Positions 34,008 to 44,820 of a stretch of 64,000 nt of DNA are shown here, one piece after another. Position 1 is the stretch's first letter. Every line of letters begins with the position of its first letter. The notes beneath the pieces are model-generated. The model made no database searches. It was not told the origin of the DNA and saw only the letters and a list, made by a program, of their open reading frames with translations. The position numbers and the translations under genes were made by a program. Origin of the DNA: Magicicada septendecula. Its lineage: Eukaryota; Arthropoda; Insecta; Hemiptera; Cicadidae. Location of the stretch: assembly GCA_034769895.1 (NCBI GenBank), contig CM068367.1, positions 346,913,611 through 346,977,610 on the forward strand. Reading direction: 5' to 3'.

Positions 34008-35000
34008 AGATGAAGGAAGAGGAAGAAATAGAAGAAGATGTCTTAAGAAGCTAGCCGATGCTGATGAATCAACTGCGTTAGGGTAATTGACGCGGTGATA
34101 TCATTCAAGCTGGCTTATCCAAGAAAGTTATGTACTTTAATTGTTGTAACATAACATCAAAATTGTATTCAGTCAATTAAGCACTAATTAAATGTTAGAT
34201 AATAAGATAAATTAACATTTAGTGTGACATTTTATAAAATTATTGCAGTGAATGCAAAGGACATTTAATTGCTATTAATTGATTTATATTGTAATAAGTT
34301 AAAAGGACAAAGTGAGAAAAATGGACACTTAAATCAGATAAGTGATAATATTTAACGAACTAGATAGTGAATGAACTCTATTAATGTGAATATATGTAAT
34401 TAGTAGGTTAGGATTATAAATGATGTATCATGAAGTAGGTCAATCATTGAAACTAAATGTTATAAGTGTATGTAAATTAGTAAGATAATTACAGTTAACG
34501 TAGCGATTGTGTCAATTAACAATCTAATTTTAAAATAATAGTTTAAAAGATTTTATTGGTAAGATCATCAGTAACGCACAAAGGTGTATATGTATAGGAG
34601 ATTTTCTTTGATATCATGTAAAGGTTACATTGAACCGCTTAACTGTTTGATAATATCTTGTGAATATGATATTTTAGAAGGTAAGATCTTATTCAATTGA
34701 TGAAATTATTTAATTGCTTATGGAATTTATGACTTATCTTATAAATTATAAAGATAAGGTATTTATATGTCAATTCGACAATGTGAAATGCGTTCAGCTA
34801 TCCCAAATAGCTGGCAATAAATTCAGAGAACCAATTGAAACCAAAAGGGGGTGTACCACTGGTCATATAAGCTTTTGAAAGTAGGTTATTGTGTATACCT
34901 TCCCCGAAGAAGATGGACACGGCGAGGCGACGTACAGGGCGCAGAATTTAGATTTGAGTTGTTCCCAGAGGTCACATCGTCAAATCGAAATTGAGGACAC
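34008..35000 (+). other. Gypsy 3' non-coding region
   Basis: About 1 kb with no env-like frame. A polypurine run (ccaaaaggggg, 34849-34859) followed by TGTACC lies 142 bp before the 3' LTR; the sequence right before the LTR (attgaggacac) is a poor polypurine tract. See findings. Confidence 0.6.
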
Positions 35001-37290
35001 TGTAACGAGCAGAAAATTTTAAAAAATTTTAAATTCTCACCTCGGAAGAGTACGTTCACACGAGGCAAGTGTCAACAACTTATGGTGGAGCAATAAATAA
35101 GGAGTAATGAGAAGGTGTCAGTGAAGCGTTGCTGACTTGACAATAGAAACGCATTAAGTTCTATCCAACTATAGAATTTGGTGGCGTAAGATGACAGGGA
35201 AAGTTTCGTCCAGAATTATTGCTCTCCGCAGCTGTAACAAAGTAAGGAGGACATTCACACCCGTACCAAGAATTGTAGCAGATGTGGCCGTATTACGTCA
35301 GTAGACGATAAGCGACAAAAACAAGTAATGCTCCATACTACAATGAAACGGAAACGCTGCACCTTAAGTAACAATACTGGAAGATAGGCTGACAAAAACT
35401 AAAGTCATGTTACACAGCTGGAGGTATCGTCTAATTGACAGACAAGAATTTACGAAGGGAAAGTTGGAGTGACTTCAACGACCAGCAGATGTTCGAAATT
35501 AGTAATAGCCAGAAAAAAGGGGTAAGAGCATAGAACAATACGCCAGGAAGACTGTAAGTACAGATAATGGGAATCTATAGAAACGCAGAGTTTACTCAGA
35601 CAATAGGCTGTTAGACAAATTGTTTATAGCCAGAGTTTCTTCGAAGCGGGTCAACGATCGTCTAGCTGGAGAGCAGGGAGACCTAAGGACCTATCAGAGA
35701 CCTTCAGCCAGCGAGAAATTTGATGGTGAGGGATGTTTCCATAGCAACTGAGACGAAGAACCTATCGAAAGAACTATGACGTCGGATTTTGACAGAGTGG
35801 GACAGTATTTTCCGAGAAAATCAAAAACTGACCAATCTCGAAAAGAAGTGGGCGTGAAGCGCGCCAGAGACAAAATTTTGAGTAGGGACGAATTAATAAA
35901 ACTAGCTGTCCAGGAAGACGGAGCGTCAGTTATACTCAAATTTTACGCAGCCACACTCAAATTTTCGTCAGTTATACTAAAGTTTTTGCAGTTAGAATTT
36001 TCAGACAGTTTACATTTCAATTATTAAGTAGTTTAACTTCAAGTGCGAGAGACGGTACATCATAAACTTTCCATTTTTACTCGAATCATTCGGAAGTTAG
36101 ATAAATAACAAGGAACGTAAAACGTAATAATACATTCATATCGCGGTAGTGAACTTTACCAACGTGCGCATTATCGGACTTAGTGAAAATTACACCATGT
36201 GAACAGTCAGACCGTTACACTAACAGACAGCATCACTAAACGATAAACAAATTATTGGAACTTAATATTGTGTATCAACAACATAATGCACACGAAACAT
36301 TAAACAAACTAACCAATTATAGGATCGTTTGTGGAAGCAGCGACAAATGAAACTAGACATGTTTATTGACTTTAACAACGAACACACAGCAAACACAGTA
36401 AGATAGAACATTGATTGAACACTAAACTTCAATTACCCACACCTATACAACACCTACGCGAGTGGTCGGAAGAATAAAGTGATAAGTGGCAGTGATAAAA
36501 CAACTAACGACGGAATGTATCTACGAGCCATTTCCATCACCAGAACGAGACTACGTCAACGACTAATGGATATTCACTAACCAAGTAACCATTATTATAA
36601 TTACTTCTAATTTGTAACTTCTACTGACCTGGTTTCTTTCAAAGAATTCACACCTGAGAAATTATTAAGAAAAGTAATGAGTAAATTTGAAATAAGTAGT
36701 TAATGAACGTATAAACAAAAGCTTATTTGGGATTTAATGAACGCATTAAATAAGTAGAATATTGAATTGTAACATCATTTGATTTATATATGTATGTATG
36801 TTTTCTTTATTTCAGCATATATTGAGATATATCTTTGTTTATTATAAATATGTATGTATTTCAGGTACAGCGACGTATTCTATGTACTATTATAATATGT
36901 CATAAATGATAATTAAACTAGTATTTTAGTTAACCAGAAACATGCGTTCATTATTACCAATGCAACCCGAATATTGACTTAAAGTTTGAAAGAATGCAAT
37001 TAGATTTTAAGAGTTTCTTATGTTCAATTAAATAAATGATATCACGTATGTGTTGATGAACGTAGATAGTTAGAATCATCATTAAGATTAATTTATACAC
37101 ATACTTGTCAGTGATCGTTAAATTTATATATTTAATAATTAATTTATTGTGCTATCAATACGCATATTAAATGATTGTTATAAATGGCGTCCAACTTAAG
37201 GGCTAGGTAAATTTAAGAAATTATTAAATTAACACATTAAGTAACTCAATCGCGGTTAGCACAATAGATTTATAACTTATTCTTGTTATA
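35001..37290 (+). repeat. 3' LTR of the gypsy element (2290 bp)
   Basis: Same length and nearly the same sequence as 26685-28974, ending TTCTTGTTATA. It is followed by tgtt, matching the 4 bp before the 5' LTR. Confidence 0.92.
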
Positions 37291-38270
37291 TGTTCTGTAA
37301 TCAAATGTTCCTCTCCCTGTTTTTTTTTTTTAAGTTCCATCTGAGTTTTTAAACTGCTGCCATTTAAAAGATTGTGATTGGAGTTCCTACTGCTAACATG
37401 CCAATAGTTTTAAGTTCAATCATTAACCGGTGAGATGAAAAAAAATTACTAAAAAATATTTAAAATTTTTTATATTTTTGGTACTTTCACCACACGACTC
37501 AGCACAAGATATCTCCACCAACCCCTACTTTACAACAGTGCCTTTACTTACACAAATTTCAAAATCATATAACATTCCACTAGTACCAGCTACAGAAAAA
37601 ACTTTTATATCCCATTTTTGGGCCTACTTTTTATATACTGTTTATAATGGTATCTGCCCTTCTATCATTGATATTATCATTGAAATGCCGATGATTCTGA
37701 AGACCGCCCCGTAGCATCAGCTATTAGTAGGTATCTAGTGGAATTCCTCCATTACATTCTTAAAGTTGGTAACTTGATGATGCTACTCATAATTTGAATT
37801 CACAAAAACACATCCATTTTTTGATATGTAGTGTTTACAGATAATCTATTCTTTTGCACTGAATGTTAGTTTGTTTAATTTACAATATTTGTAATCACTT
37901 CATTGTCAATAAAGAAATCTGAAATATTTAGTGGAGTATCTAAATTGTGTGCTGATGGAGAAAATTTAACACTAAACTGGTGGTTAAAACTCTCTATGTC
38001 ATTATACCTCCATTTTGGAACATGCATATTTTGATTGGTCTTCTTCAAGGAGACATGTATCTTTGTCACATCTATTTTTGTACATTTCTAGTATCACCAA
38101 TGGCACACCATCCAAATTAGTACTTTCAGTAGTTAAAAATTCAACATTTATTGTACCATTTTGGTAAGCATTTAAAACATCTATTTCAGATGTACATCCT
38201 TCCATTAGCAAAAGGGATCCAATTTCATGTGAGGTTAGAGGGCTATTTTTCTGCTACAAAAAGTAAAGTA
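37291..38270 (-). pseudogene. PiggyBac-type transposase, N-terminal and middle part
   Basis: In minus-strand order: SPLTSHEIGSLLLMEGCTSE (38240 downwards), LNAYQNGTINVEFLTTES, MHVPKWRYNDIESF, SAHNLDTPLNISDFFIDNEV then ITNIVN (37875), then degenerate MSSIIKLPTLRM and IADATGRSSESS. The ISDFFIDNEVITNIV and I.GI.KLP blocks are typical of the region before the first catalytic Asp in piggyBac. Several stops and frameshifts. It runs into the gypsy right LTR at 37290, and its right side is cut by the pogo element at 38271. Confidence 0.7.
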
Positions 38271-38491
38271 CAGTAGACTCCTGACTATCCGGCCTAATGT
38301 GGCGGAAGGGCAGGCCGGGTAACAAAAGAGCCAGATAGGCCAGAGTTCTTAAATTACTCACTAACTGCCCCACCCATACCATTAGAAACACACTTTTTAT
38401 ACCAAAACCCGCTCTTATTCATATTTTCTGACCTCTTAATACAGGCCAGTACTCTTTAAATGTTTGTTCAAAGAGTCAAAACTTGCAGTTT

Positions 38492-40065
38492 TCAGTTTTT
38501 AAAAAAGTCCTTGATAGATGACTGCTTCTCCCTTTCAGCCCTCTTCTGCGACGCAATGTCCCTCCACTTATGCAACCAGATGATATCAGCTGGCGTCGCT
38601 TCCTCCTGATGACTAATGTACTGCAGCACTGCCTCAATCGTCTTTAACCCTTCCGAATGTAGGATGAGACTTTTCCTGTGATCTGAAGATGCCTCCTCCT
38701 CCTCCTCCTCCTCTTCTTCTCCCTGTGTCACCATTTCCACACTATCGTTGTCAGTTATTTCATCAACTTCGTCGTTTGCCATCCATTCTCTAATTTCCTC
38801 TGCATTGACATCGTCACAGCCCACTTTTCCAGCAACAAAACAAATTTATCGTTTTCATCTTCCACACGTGGGTTCAAGGTTGAAATCTCCACCTTCATGG
38901 TCCAAAAGAATTTTTCAAGACCTTACAAGTGATATGTCTGGAATCTCTTCCCATGCTTTAGCCAACCACCTTATGACATCTAGCATGTCAATCTTTTTTA
39001 GAGTGGTTTAAGTAGTCATCATTATTATAAATCGCTGATATCAATTCATTAGCATTTCAAGGATATCCTAGTCCATTGGCTGACAAACTGCCGTCACATT
39101 GCTTGGTAAAAATAAAGCTTTGATGTCTCCATCTGTGAGTTCGTCAGTGGCCGGATGCGAAGGTGTGTTGTCAAGAATTAGCACAGCTTTTCTCGGCAAA
39201 TTGTTACCTTTCAAATGTTTTTCTACAGTCGGTATGAATTCATTTTGGAACCAGGTTTTTTTAAAGATTTCTGAATTCATCCATTCTTTCTTTTGATGTG
39301 TGTAATATAGGGGTTGTGATTCCTTATTTTCCAGTTTTTTAAAAGCTCTAGGTTTCTTTGATTTTGCTATTAAAGTCAACCTAAGCTTGTGGTTGCCGGT
39401 TGCATTACTGCAAGCCAAGATGGTGAATCATTCCCTGCTTTTCTTGTATCCTGGTGCAGTGGCTTCTTTTTTTTGATGGAAGCGTTTTTCTAGGGAGCAT
39501 CTTATAATTTAAACTGGTCTCATCGCAGTTGTACAACTACTCCCCACAAATTCCCTCCTTTTCAATAAGCTTAAAAAGGTAGTCTTTGAACAAAGGAACA
39601 GCCTCTTTATCAGCAGATAAAGCCTCTCCACTTATGGTAATCTGGTTAATACCGAATCGTTTTTTCCACCACCGATCTAACCATCTATCACTGGCAGTAA
39701 ATTCTGAATCTCCTCCTTCTATTTGTCGCTTAAATTGCAATGCTTTTTCATACAATATCGGCCCAGTAACAGGCAAGCTGTTATGTAACTCCTCTTAAGA
39801 GTTCATGCCACAAAAATAAAGCTTCCTCAACTTCTTTATGCTTACCTTTCAGCATGGTTTTTCTTACTTTCATTCCACTTCCACTAGCTTGGGCAGCACA
39901 CCACTTTTCAATTTCTGCTCGATTTTTCTTCCAGTGATCAATTGTACTTTTCCCAACTCCTAACTCCAAAGCAATAGTTTCTGCCATTACCCCAGAGTCC
40001 AGTAATTTTATACCACGTAGTTTCACCTCCATAGTCACTACAACCTTTTTTCGTTTATTACCCAT
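38492..40065 (-). pseudogene. pogo/Tigger transposase, broken
   Basis: Starts MGNKRKKVVVTMEVKLRGIK (40065), with a CENP-B-type helix-turn-helix (ALELGVGKSTIDHWKKNR). After a frameshift near 39790 comes the second DNA-binding domain (GPILYEKALQFKRQIEGG, DRWLDRWWKKRFGI). A TAG at about 39537-39539 interrupts just before the first catalytic block (LYNCDET). The next frame holds KLRLTLIAKSKKPRAFK, AVLILDNTPSHPA (second Asp) and LPSNVTAVCQPMD (third Asp, 39068). The C-terminal frame (38824-38492) has CDDVNAEEIREWMA, a run of nine or so Glu, and ends SIKDFFKN, a PIP-box-like tail known from this group. At least three disruptions; dead. Confidence 0.85.
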
Positions 40066-40189
40066 TTTGAAATCTTCAATAAATAAAACAATGAAGCAAT
40101 ACATAAAATAAAACAAATAAAAAATAAAAACATAAAATAAACATAAATAATAATAAAAATAAAATAAACATACAAATAATAAATAAAAC

Positions 40190-40640
40190 AATGAAGAAGG
40201 CATTACAGTACAGTAGTAAAGCCAGAATGCCTATATGCAAGTGAATGTCTAGCATTGAATACAATTATAATTTAGACAAACTAGAAATATTGGAAAGACG
40301 AATTATTAGGAAAATATTAGGCCCACGAAAACCTTCAGTAGGTTGGAAATTAAGACGTAATGATGAAATATATTAAAGTATAGAAAATATAACAGAAACA
40401 ATGAGAAAAAGAAGACTATTATTTTTTTACATTTATATAGAATGGACAACAATAGGTTAACAAAGCAAATCTTCAAATATCTGTGGGAGAAGAAGTCAAC
40501 ATCCAGTTGGATTAAAGAAGTCCAAAAGGATTTAGAAAAAAAAATAATATACACTCAAAAGAAGCAACTGAAAGAGAAGTTTTTCAGGCAAAAGTGTTAA
40601 AAATGGAGGGAGCCCAGGGTAGGAGAGAGAAAAACGCACG
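40190..40640 (+). pseudogene. LINE ORF2 C-terminal fragment inside the pogo element
   Basis: Plus-strand text includes KPECLYASECLALN, NLDKLEILERRIIRKILGPR, KPSVGWKLRRNDEIY and MRKRRLLFF, which match the GSECW...LE.FERK.LRKI.GP block near the end of ORF2 of insect LINEs. Frameshifts are present. It lies in the upstream untranslated part of the pogo element, in the opposite orientation. Confidence 0.65.
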
Positions 40641-40983
40641 TTCAAAGTGGACTGAAGACAGGAAGAAGAGACACAGTGAGAAGATGAAAGAATATTGGAA
40701 AAAAAAGAAAAGAACAAAGAGTAAAGAATTGAAATTGACATGTAGCCTTTAGATGGCCGATAAAAAAAAAACAATGAAGCACACCAAAAAAAATTTACTA
40801 ACTTAACCAGGGACAGTGACAAACGTATTCTACACTTGTTGATGTTGGTGCGCAACTGACGAAACAAAGAGCAGGTAGCAGGGCAGGGGGAAAATCTGCG
40901 CTTTTCATGTGTTTTGCACACGGCATGTAGGTTCAAAAATAGGCTGGATAGTATGGAGGCCGGATAGTCGAGAGTCTACTGTA

Positions 40984-42828
40984 TATGTAATAATTCAATT
41001 ACTGGATGTTCTGTCAAGTTGAAAACTTATAAAGTGACATTATTTCATTAGTTACTATCATAAACACTACCTGCTCCTAATATTAGATAATATTATACTT
41101 ACATTATACGCACATCATGTGTAGTGTTGTACAAAAGAAAATATTTAAATTTGTTAAGTGAAATATTCTGAAATATAACAAAATATAAACACTGCACAAC
41201 AAATACTCCTCACTATTATATACACGTGGTAATAATCATTGTATGTGGCACATGGCTACAGCACATTTTTAGGTTAATTTCTTTAAAATCTTAAACATAA
41301 AATCTATACTTGAAATTACTATGTATCTATTATGCTTTTCTTTAATGAAATAAGTATATAACGTTTATTAAAAAATTACATATTTACCACATTTGATGAT
41401 TGGTTTCACAACATGTTGAATGACATAAATAAACTCACACTTAGTTAGCAATTGTACAGCAGAAAACAGATATTCAAACTGGGGGAAGCAAAAAGAGCTG
41501 CAATCTGTGAGGCTTTCTTTTAACTACTGAAGTAATCACTTGGCTACATTGAGTTTACATCAGTCTGAAATGAATGTTACATAATGTGTAGCCAGATGGC
41601 ATGAAAGGGTAGTTAATGTAGTACATCTTAAAGAAATCCACTCTACTCTGCATTAACGCTGATTGTCTCAAAGTTCCCATCCATGCTGAATGTTTTCTGT
41701 AGTGTACAACTCATTTACATGCACAGGCATCAACCACTACATCCTCGTTATATTGACTGCCTCTCCAATCTGGTACAGAGAGTTTAATATATTGTTCTGC
41801 CAGAAATACAATAATGATCCACTCTCTTATGTAAATATGCACTTTCAGTTTGCTTATTCTTCCCACTACTAACATATTCAGAGGAATCAGTCACATAGAC
41901 AATCAAAATTACTTACCAACCAGTACTACCCCAATCACAGCATACGGTTTGTAACTGGCATAACTGGTAAATTCTGAAAAAACTGGAGTTCATATGAGTG
42001 AATTCTGAGAAAATATAATGTTTTGGCAAGTGTCATATACACATTAAGCAGTTTATTTTTCTACATGTGGCACACTGATTGCCTACTTATTGCAAGAAAT
42101 AATATGCACGTATGCATATTCTCTCTCTCTTGCACACGTGTGCGTACACACACACTTGGTTTATATACAATGTGCAATTTTCAAACAGCAAAGCCTTTTA
42201 ATACTTTTTTTTCTAACAAGCTTGTATTTTTTTTACTGGAGGTATTTTATGTCAGCAGTCACTTCTCATATTAAGCTATACCCTTCAACATAATATTCAA
42301 ATTCTAAATATGATTTAGTATTACTAGTTATCTTGTTTGTATTATAACAAGATAAAGTTACAGTATCTTGTTTTCATCCATACTCAGTGTGTACATAAAC
42401 TGATATGAAACTGAGGAGATCAAAACAAAATATTCCTTTCTGTTATTCTTTTATTAAGTAATTAGTATATTCAACTTCCAATTAAATTAATTTTAATTTT
42501 CATTCCTTTCAGTTTAACTACTTCATACTTGAAACACACATTTAAAAAATTATAAAATGTAAAATAAACTTAAATTTCAGAAGGGTGGCTACATAAAAAT
42601 ACAATTATTGGAATCATGGGCAAATTAGAAAACATAAAGTAAGAACTTAAAAGACTTAATTTAAATATCATAACACTGAGAGAAATTAACAGATTTAATA
42701 CAAGTGCAAAAGTTTAATATTTTGAAAAGTTACTGTAATATTAGTTAAAAAAAGTGACTGTTAGTTCAGATTACAAAATAGATATAAAAGCATTATCTTA
42801 TAAATTTTAAATTGTTTATTAATTACTT
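40984..42828. other. Unassigned intronic sequence
   Basis: AT-rich PEX10 intron sequence after the donor exon. A (CA)n-rich patch at 42120-42150. It probably includes the far side of the piggyBac cut by the pogo element, but I could not recognise its end. Confidence 0.4.
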
Positions 42829-42830
42829 AC

Positions 42831-43073
42831 ATAATGAATTCCTGTTGTCCTCTTAGATATATGATAGAACACTCCTTGTGAATAAAAGATTACCTTATGA
42901 AGTTTTTCAATAAATGCAAGTATTCCCCTCAAAACTTTTATTCCATTCAATACCTCTGTCTTAGCCACTGGACGAATACAATGGTGGTTCCTAATGTACA
43001 TCTCAAAACGTACAAGGAAATATTCGATAAAGAAATGTCCAAAACTGTTGAGAACTACCATTATAAGTCGTCT
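42831..43073 (-). CDS. PEX10: PEX10 penultimate exon (membrane-embedded middle region)
   Basis: Encodes 81 residues beginning RRLIMVVLNSFGHFFIEY and ending KRTTGIHY. The segment ILAFIEKLHKVIFYSQGVFY followed by HISKRTTGIHY matches the conserved Pex2/Pex12-type N-terminal domain of PEX10 just before the region encoded by the last exon. The acceptor is minus-strand ttctttatag (AG at 43074-43075), and the donor is TAT|GTAAGT (GT at 42829-42830), a consensus donor. The reading frame is open throughout and the junction is in phase 0 with the exon at 6617-6982. The exons for the N-terminal part (the region around the conserved QTLGEEY motif) were not found up to 64 kb. The first AUG here (43061) is internal and not the gene's start. 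Confidence 0.9.
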
Positions 43074-43899
43074 CTATAAAGAAAAATATATAAAATTATG
43101 AAAATATGTCCTAGAATTCGAGACAGTCACTAATTACTTTAAAAATGCACTACCTACACTAAATAACTAATTCTTTTGGATAAAAATGTTACTTTACAAC
43201 TGACACATGATGCATGTTACCATTAAAACCAGAAATCGTGTTAAAATCAACTTTACCTAGTTAGACCAAGTTTTAACAAACTAGTTAAACTACCTTTCGT
43301 GACTACAGGTATTAACTAATAAATATTAGAAGTTACCATACTCGTTAGATAGTTATGCATTTCACTAAGAGTGTTCTAGTTAAAATCCAATATGACTAGT
43401 TAAAACTCTTATTAAAAAAACTTTCATTTACAATAAAATTCTGGTACTTTCTTAATTTTGGAATCAAGTGTTACAGGAAAAAATAAAAACGTAGTTACTG
43501 AAATTTACAAAAGAATATTTATGAGGATATCCACGATTTTATTTATTGCTGCAAGATAGACTGCTATGCATTTAGAATTGCAGAGAACTCTTTTCTTCTT
43601 GCATAAACATCTTATCAAAACGCGAGTTTTATAACCCTTGTGCTGCTATTGTTTTTTTCTGGCTACCGCCCTTGAAGAAATGACTACATCTGGCAACTCT
43701 TCTGATGCCAGGAACTTCTGACAAATGTTGAATTCCAATTTACAAAGATAATGTTTTTTTTGTAGTCATAATGTGCATACTCTCTAAACAGTAATGGATA
43801 CAGATTCTAGTATTGACCAATTTGGTAGAGAGTACATCTCACTGTATTTCAGCCCTACACAAATACCTTCTACTCTTTTTTCCTTTTTCTAGTTTTTTA
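43074..43899. other. Unassigned sequence upstream of the PEX10 exon
   Basis: Intron 5' of the PEX10 exon at 42831-43073, AT-rich. No upstream PEX10 exon was recognised here. Confidence 0.5.
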
Positions 43900-44560
43900 T
43901 TTCATCCAATTTTACCCTAATTATTTCTTAAAATGCTGTAATTTCTGATCTCAGTAAATAATTATAGAAAAACTGTACTATCAGTCTGCCTTTCATTCAA
44001 AGCCCAAAACAAACACCGGATGTCAAATACTTCTGTAAACTGTCTTAGAAAAGCTTCATAATATTTTCTTTTACGATTTGTTGCTTATATACAAAATTTT
44101 TTTCACCACATAGTACAGTTTTTGGTTTTCCAACTTCTTTGCTTTCCACTTTTTGCAATCTTTTTTTTTATCCTTTACCATCCCACATAGGTAATAGAAA
44201 ACTTTCACTTTCCCTTAATTTCTATTTTTACATTATCCCTTGTACCACTAAGCGCCATCGCTATGGTTTTATTCCTGTTAATTAGTTCCATTTCTCACTC
44301 TTCTAGTAGTTTGTTCCATACTTGTACACTACAATTTTCCTGCGATTCTCTTTTGATTCTGCCCATGTGCAGTATACGATCTCCAAAATCCCCTTGTATG
44401 ATACTATAATCTTGTCATATTTTGGTGACTAACTTTTTATTTTATTTATTTATTTTTTACTCCTTGCTAAGCATATTCTACTAATCTCATCTATGACTGT
44501 TGTGGATAATGACAGCTCCCTTTGTATTAATTCTTCTTATGTTATAAAAGTCACTGAGAT
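43900..44560 (-). pseudogene. Decayed LINE reverse transcriptase fragment
   Basis: Minus-strand translation contains IIQGDFGDRILHMGRIKR, ELINRNKTIAMALSGTR, KLYYVVKKI and KTVYRSI. The layout N-K-T-x-A-M, KLYY, KT-x-Y-R-x-I matches the region after the YADD box in insect LINE RTs (lost here). Many stops. Different from the fragment at 9.6-10.3 kb in text and position. Confidence 0.5.
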
Positions 44561-44820
44561 TCTGTTATTGTACATAACATAAAAACAACATATATCCTGG
44601 GTTGCAGCCAGGCTTTCCTTCTGGGGGGAGTGGGTTTAGATTTATGTGAATAGACCAACAAAAATAAAAACCAAAAGAAATCCTTACCTGGTATTTATTT
44701 TGTTAAAATCAAGAAGGTAAGTGTGGAAACAAGGGATACAATAATCAATATTTAAAATTTAACAAATTTATTCATTAAACAATAAAGATGGCATCTTACA
44801 TTACTATATAAATAAAAAAA

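Larger units (their letters stand above)
26685..37290 (+). mobile_element. Ty3/gypsy LTR retrotransposon, 10.6 kb, recent insertion
   Basis: Two 2290-bp LTRs (26685-28974 and 35001-37290) enclose gag, pro, RT-RNase H and integrase in the gypsy order. The 4-bp flank tgtt occurs on both sides (26681-26684, 37291-37294). By eye only about five differences separate the LTRs (for example 26761/35077, 27760/36076, 28370/36686), so the insertion is young. There is no env and no chromodomain. One RT lesion makes this copy non-autonomous. It sits within a dead piggyBac. Confidence 0.93.
38271..40981 (-). mobile_element. pogo/Tigger-type element (2.7 kb)
   Basis: Terminal inverted repeats: CAGTAGACTCCTGACTATCC at 38271 and, on the minus strand, CAGTAGACTCTCGACTATCC at 40981. 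TA dinucleotides flank both ends (38269-38270, 40982-40983). These repeats are of the Tigger type. The minus strand carries a broken CENP-B/jerky-like transposase (40065-38492). A LINE fragment (40190-40640) lies between the upstream end and the transposase start. Confidence 0.9.
6983..42830 (-). other. PEX10: Giant PEX10 intron, about 35.8 kb, filled with transposons
   Basis: The donor GTAAGT at 42830-42825 and the acceptor at 6983-6984 (minus strand) bound this intron. It contains, in order of coordinate, a gypsy remnant, LINE and hAT scraps, a mariner with two nested elements, a hAT, a piggyBac split by a 10.6-kb gypsy element, and a pogo element. Identifiable mobile DNA covers well over half of it. 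No other host exon was recognised inside. The exon-to-exon link is inferred from protein homology and matching phase, not from transcript data. Confidence 0.82.

Noticed and set aside
34008-35000. env gene in the gypsy element
   Set aside because: No frame longer than about 60 codons, and no signal peptide or membrane segment.
35694-35939. 81-residue minus-strand frame present in both LTRs
   Set aside because: Antisense shadow of LTR sequence with no known similarity.
39781-40203. 140-residue minus-strand frame starting MPSSLFYLLFVCLFYF as a membrane protein
   Set aside because: The hydrophobic start is translation of an AT-rich low-complexity run. The real transposase start is the internal MGNKRKK at 40065.
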